DNA from: Clostridiaceae bacterium
GTDB lineage: Bacteria; Bacillota; Clostridia; Saccharofermentanales; UBA5734
Length of the DNA stretch: 5,925 nt
Reading direction: 5' to 3'
Assembly (NCBI GenBank): GCA_012729935.1
Contig: JAAYBY010000178.1
Location: forward strand, 1 to 5,925
The notes below the pieces were generated by a model, which saw nothing but the letters and a program-made list of their open reading frames with translations, was not told where the DNA came from and searched no databases. The translations under genes were made by a program, and so were the position numbers. This document shows positions 5,658 to 5,925 of the stretch, piece by piece; position 1 is the stretch's first letter; each line of letters starts with the position of its first letter.

Positions 5658-5686
5658 TTGACTTGCCACCGGGTAAGTTGTATGTG
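5658..5686 (+). promoter_or_regulatory. Second possible promoter with an 18-base dyad
   Basis: TTGACT (5658-5663) and TATGTG (5681-5686) are 17 bases apart; the -10 is weak. Starting at the A of TTGACT is an imperfect dyad (5661-5678, ACTTGCC / GGGTAAGT, 6 of 9 pairs), placed as in CueR- and ZntR-type promoters. The spacer is too short for a normal MerR-regulated promoter, so this may instead be a repressor site in the leader. Confidence 0.3.
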
Positions 5687-5736
5687 CCATCAGCATTTCG
5701 TTAGGTCATTGAAGAAATGCTTGTGGCACATTTTTT
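5682..5736 (+). terminator. Strong hairpin with T-tract before the small membrane protein
   Basis: The arms 5682-5699 and 5714-5731 pair over 18 positions with one C-T mismatch and one G-T wobble; outer stem TGTGCCA / TGGCACA, inner stem GCATTTC / GAAATGC, loop of 14 bases. Six T residues follow (5731-5736). This is a textbook intrinsic terminator. It may end merR transcription (merR stops at 5561), or act as an attenuator for the next gene because the ribosome binding site follows the T-tract directly. Confidence 0.8.
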
Positions 5737-5744
5737 AGGAGATT

Positions 5745-5921
5745 ATGCAGAACGATCAGAAAGAATTATTGAAATACACCACGTCCAGTGTACTGGTAAT
5801 CTGGGCTTCATTTGCTGTTGCTGAATTTGTCGTCATGATTGTATCCTTTGTTTTATATTTCCGGCGTTTGAAAACAGATCATTTAATCAGTGACAAACAA
5901 TTGAATCAAAACAACATTTGA
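5745..5921 (+). CDS. Small single-pass membrane protein, 58 residues
   Basis: A short ORF starting MQNDQKELLKYTTSS. It has one hydrophobic segment at about 15-38 (VLVIWASFAVAEFVV and onward) followed by the basic RRLK (40-43) and a polar tail ending NQNNI. The positive charges after the segment suggest the tail faces the cytoplasm. AGGAG (5737-5741) precedes the ATG, but only three bases away, which is closer than usual. The gene has candidate promoters at 5610-5638 and 5658-5686 and lies just past a terminator-like hairpin. I recognise no family. A further ATG at 5922-5924, one base after the stop codon, may begin the next gene of the same operon. It is shorter than most annotation cut-offs, so it could be missed or spurious. 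Confidence 0.55.
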   Translation: MQNDQKELLKYTTSSVLVIWASFAVAEFVVMIVSFVLYFRRLKTDHLISDKQLNQNNI

Positions 5922-5925
5922 ATGA

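Overview
The window looks like chromosome of a Gram-positive, Firmicutes-type bacterium. Strong AGGAG-type ribosome binding sites, a lipobox lipoprotein, a MerR/TipAS regulator and homologues of the staphylococcal carotenoid-tailoring enzymes CrtQ and CrtO all point that way. Base composition looks moderately AT-rich; I did not count it. I see no tRNA, rRNA, CRISPR array, insertion sequence or phage gene.

Layout. Bases 1-142 are a leader with one doubtful 21-codon ORF. Bases 143-1660 (+) encode a secreted lipoprotein with an internalin-like leucine-rich-repeat block and a C-terminal domain that is present twice. After a 214-base gap with an extended -10 promoter and clustered dyads, 1875-2993 and 2984-3496 (+) form a two-gene overlapping unit: a membrane glycosyltransferase close to CrtQ and a small membrane acyltransferase close to CrtO. 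In staphylococci these two enzymes add a glucose and then a fatty acid to a C30 carotenoid acid. The genes that build the carotenoid (crtM, crtN, crtP) are not in this window. Converging on that pair is a classical short-chain dehydrogenase/reductase (3564-4373, -).

Bases 4374-4802 are a divergent intergenic region with two dyads near the dehydrogenase side and a MerR-family promoter (19-base spacer) serving the next gene. That gene, 4803-5561 (+), is a MerR regulator with a TipAS ligand-binding domain and a plausible internal start that would yield the ligand-binding domain alone, as known for Streptomyces tipA. Downstream lie a sigma-A-like promoter, an 18-base dyad, and a strong hairpin with a T-tract whose end abuts the ribosome binding site of a 58-codon predicted membrane protein (5745-5921, +). 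The next gene may begin at 5922 and run off the window.

How they may work together. CrtQ and CrtO should act in sequence at the membrane to make an acylated glycolipid, either a carotenoid or another lipid acceptor. The MerR/TipAS gene is probably autoregulated and drug-responsive. It may also control the divergent dehydrogenase or the downstream small membrane protein, but no operator match proves this. The most interesting points are the crtQ-crtO pair without visible carotenoid core genes, the possible two-product merR gene, and the attenuator-like leader of the small membrane protein.
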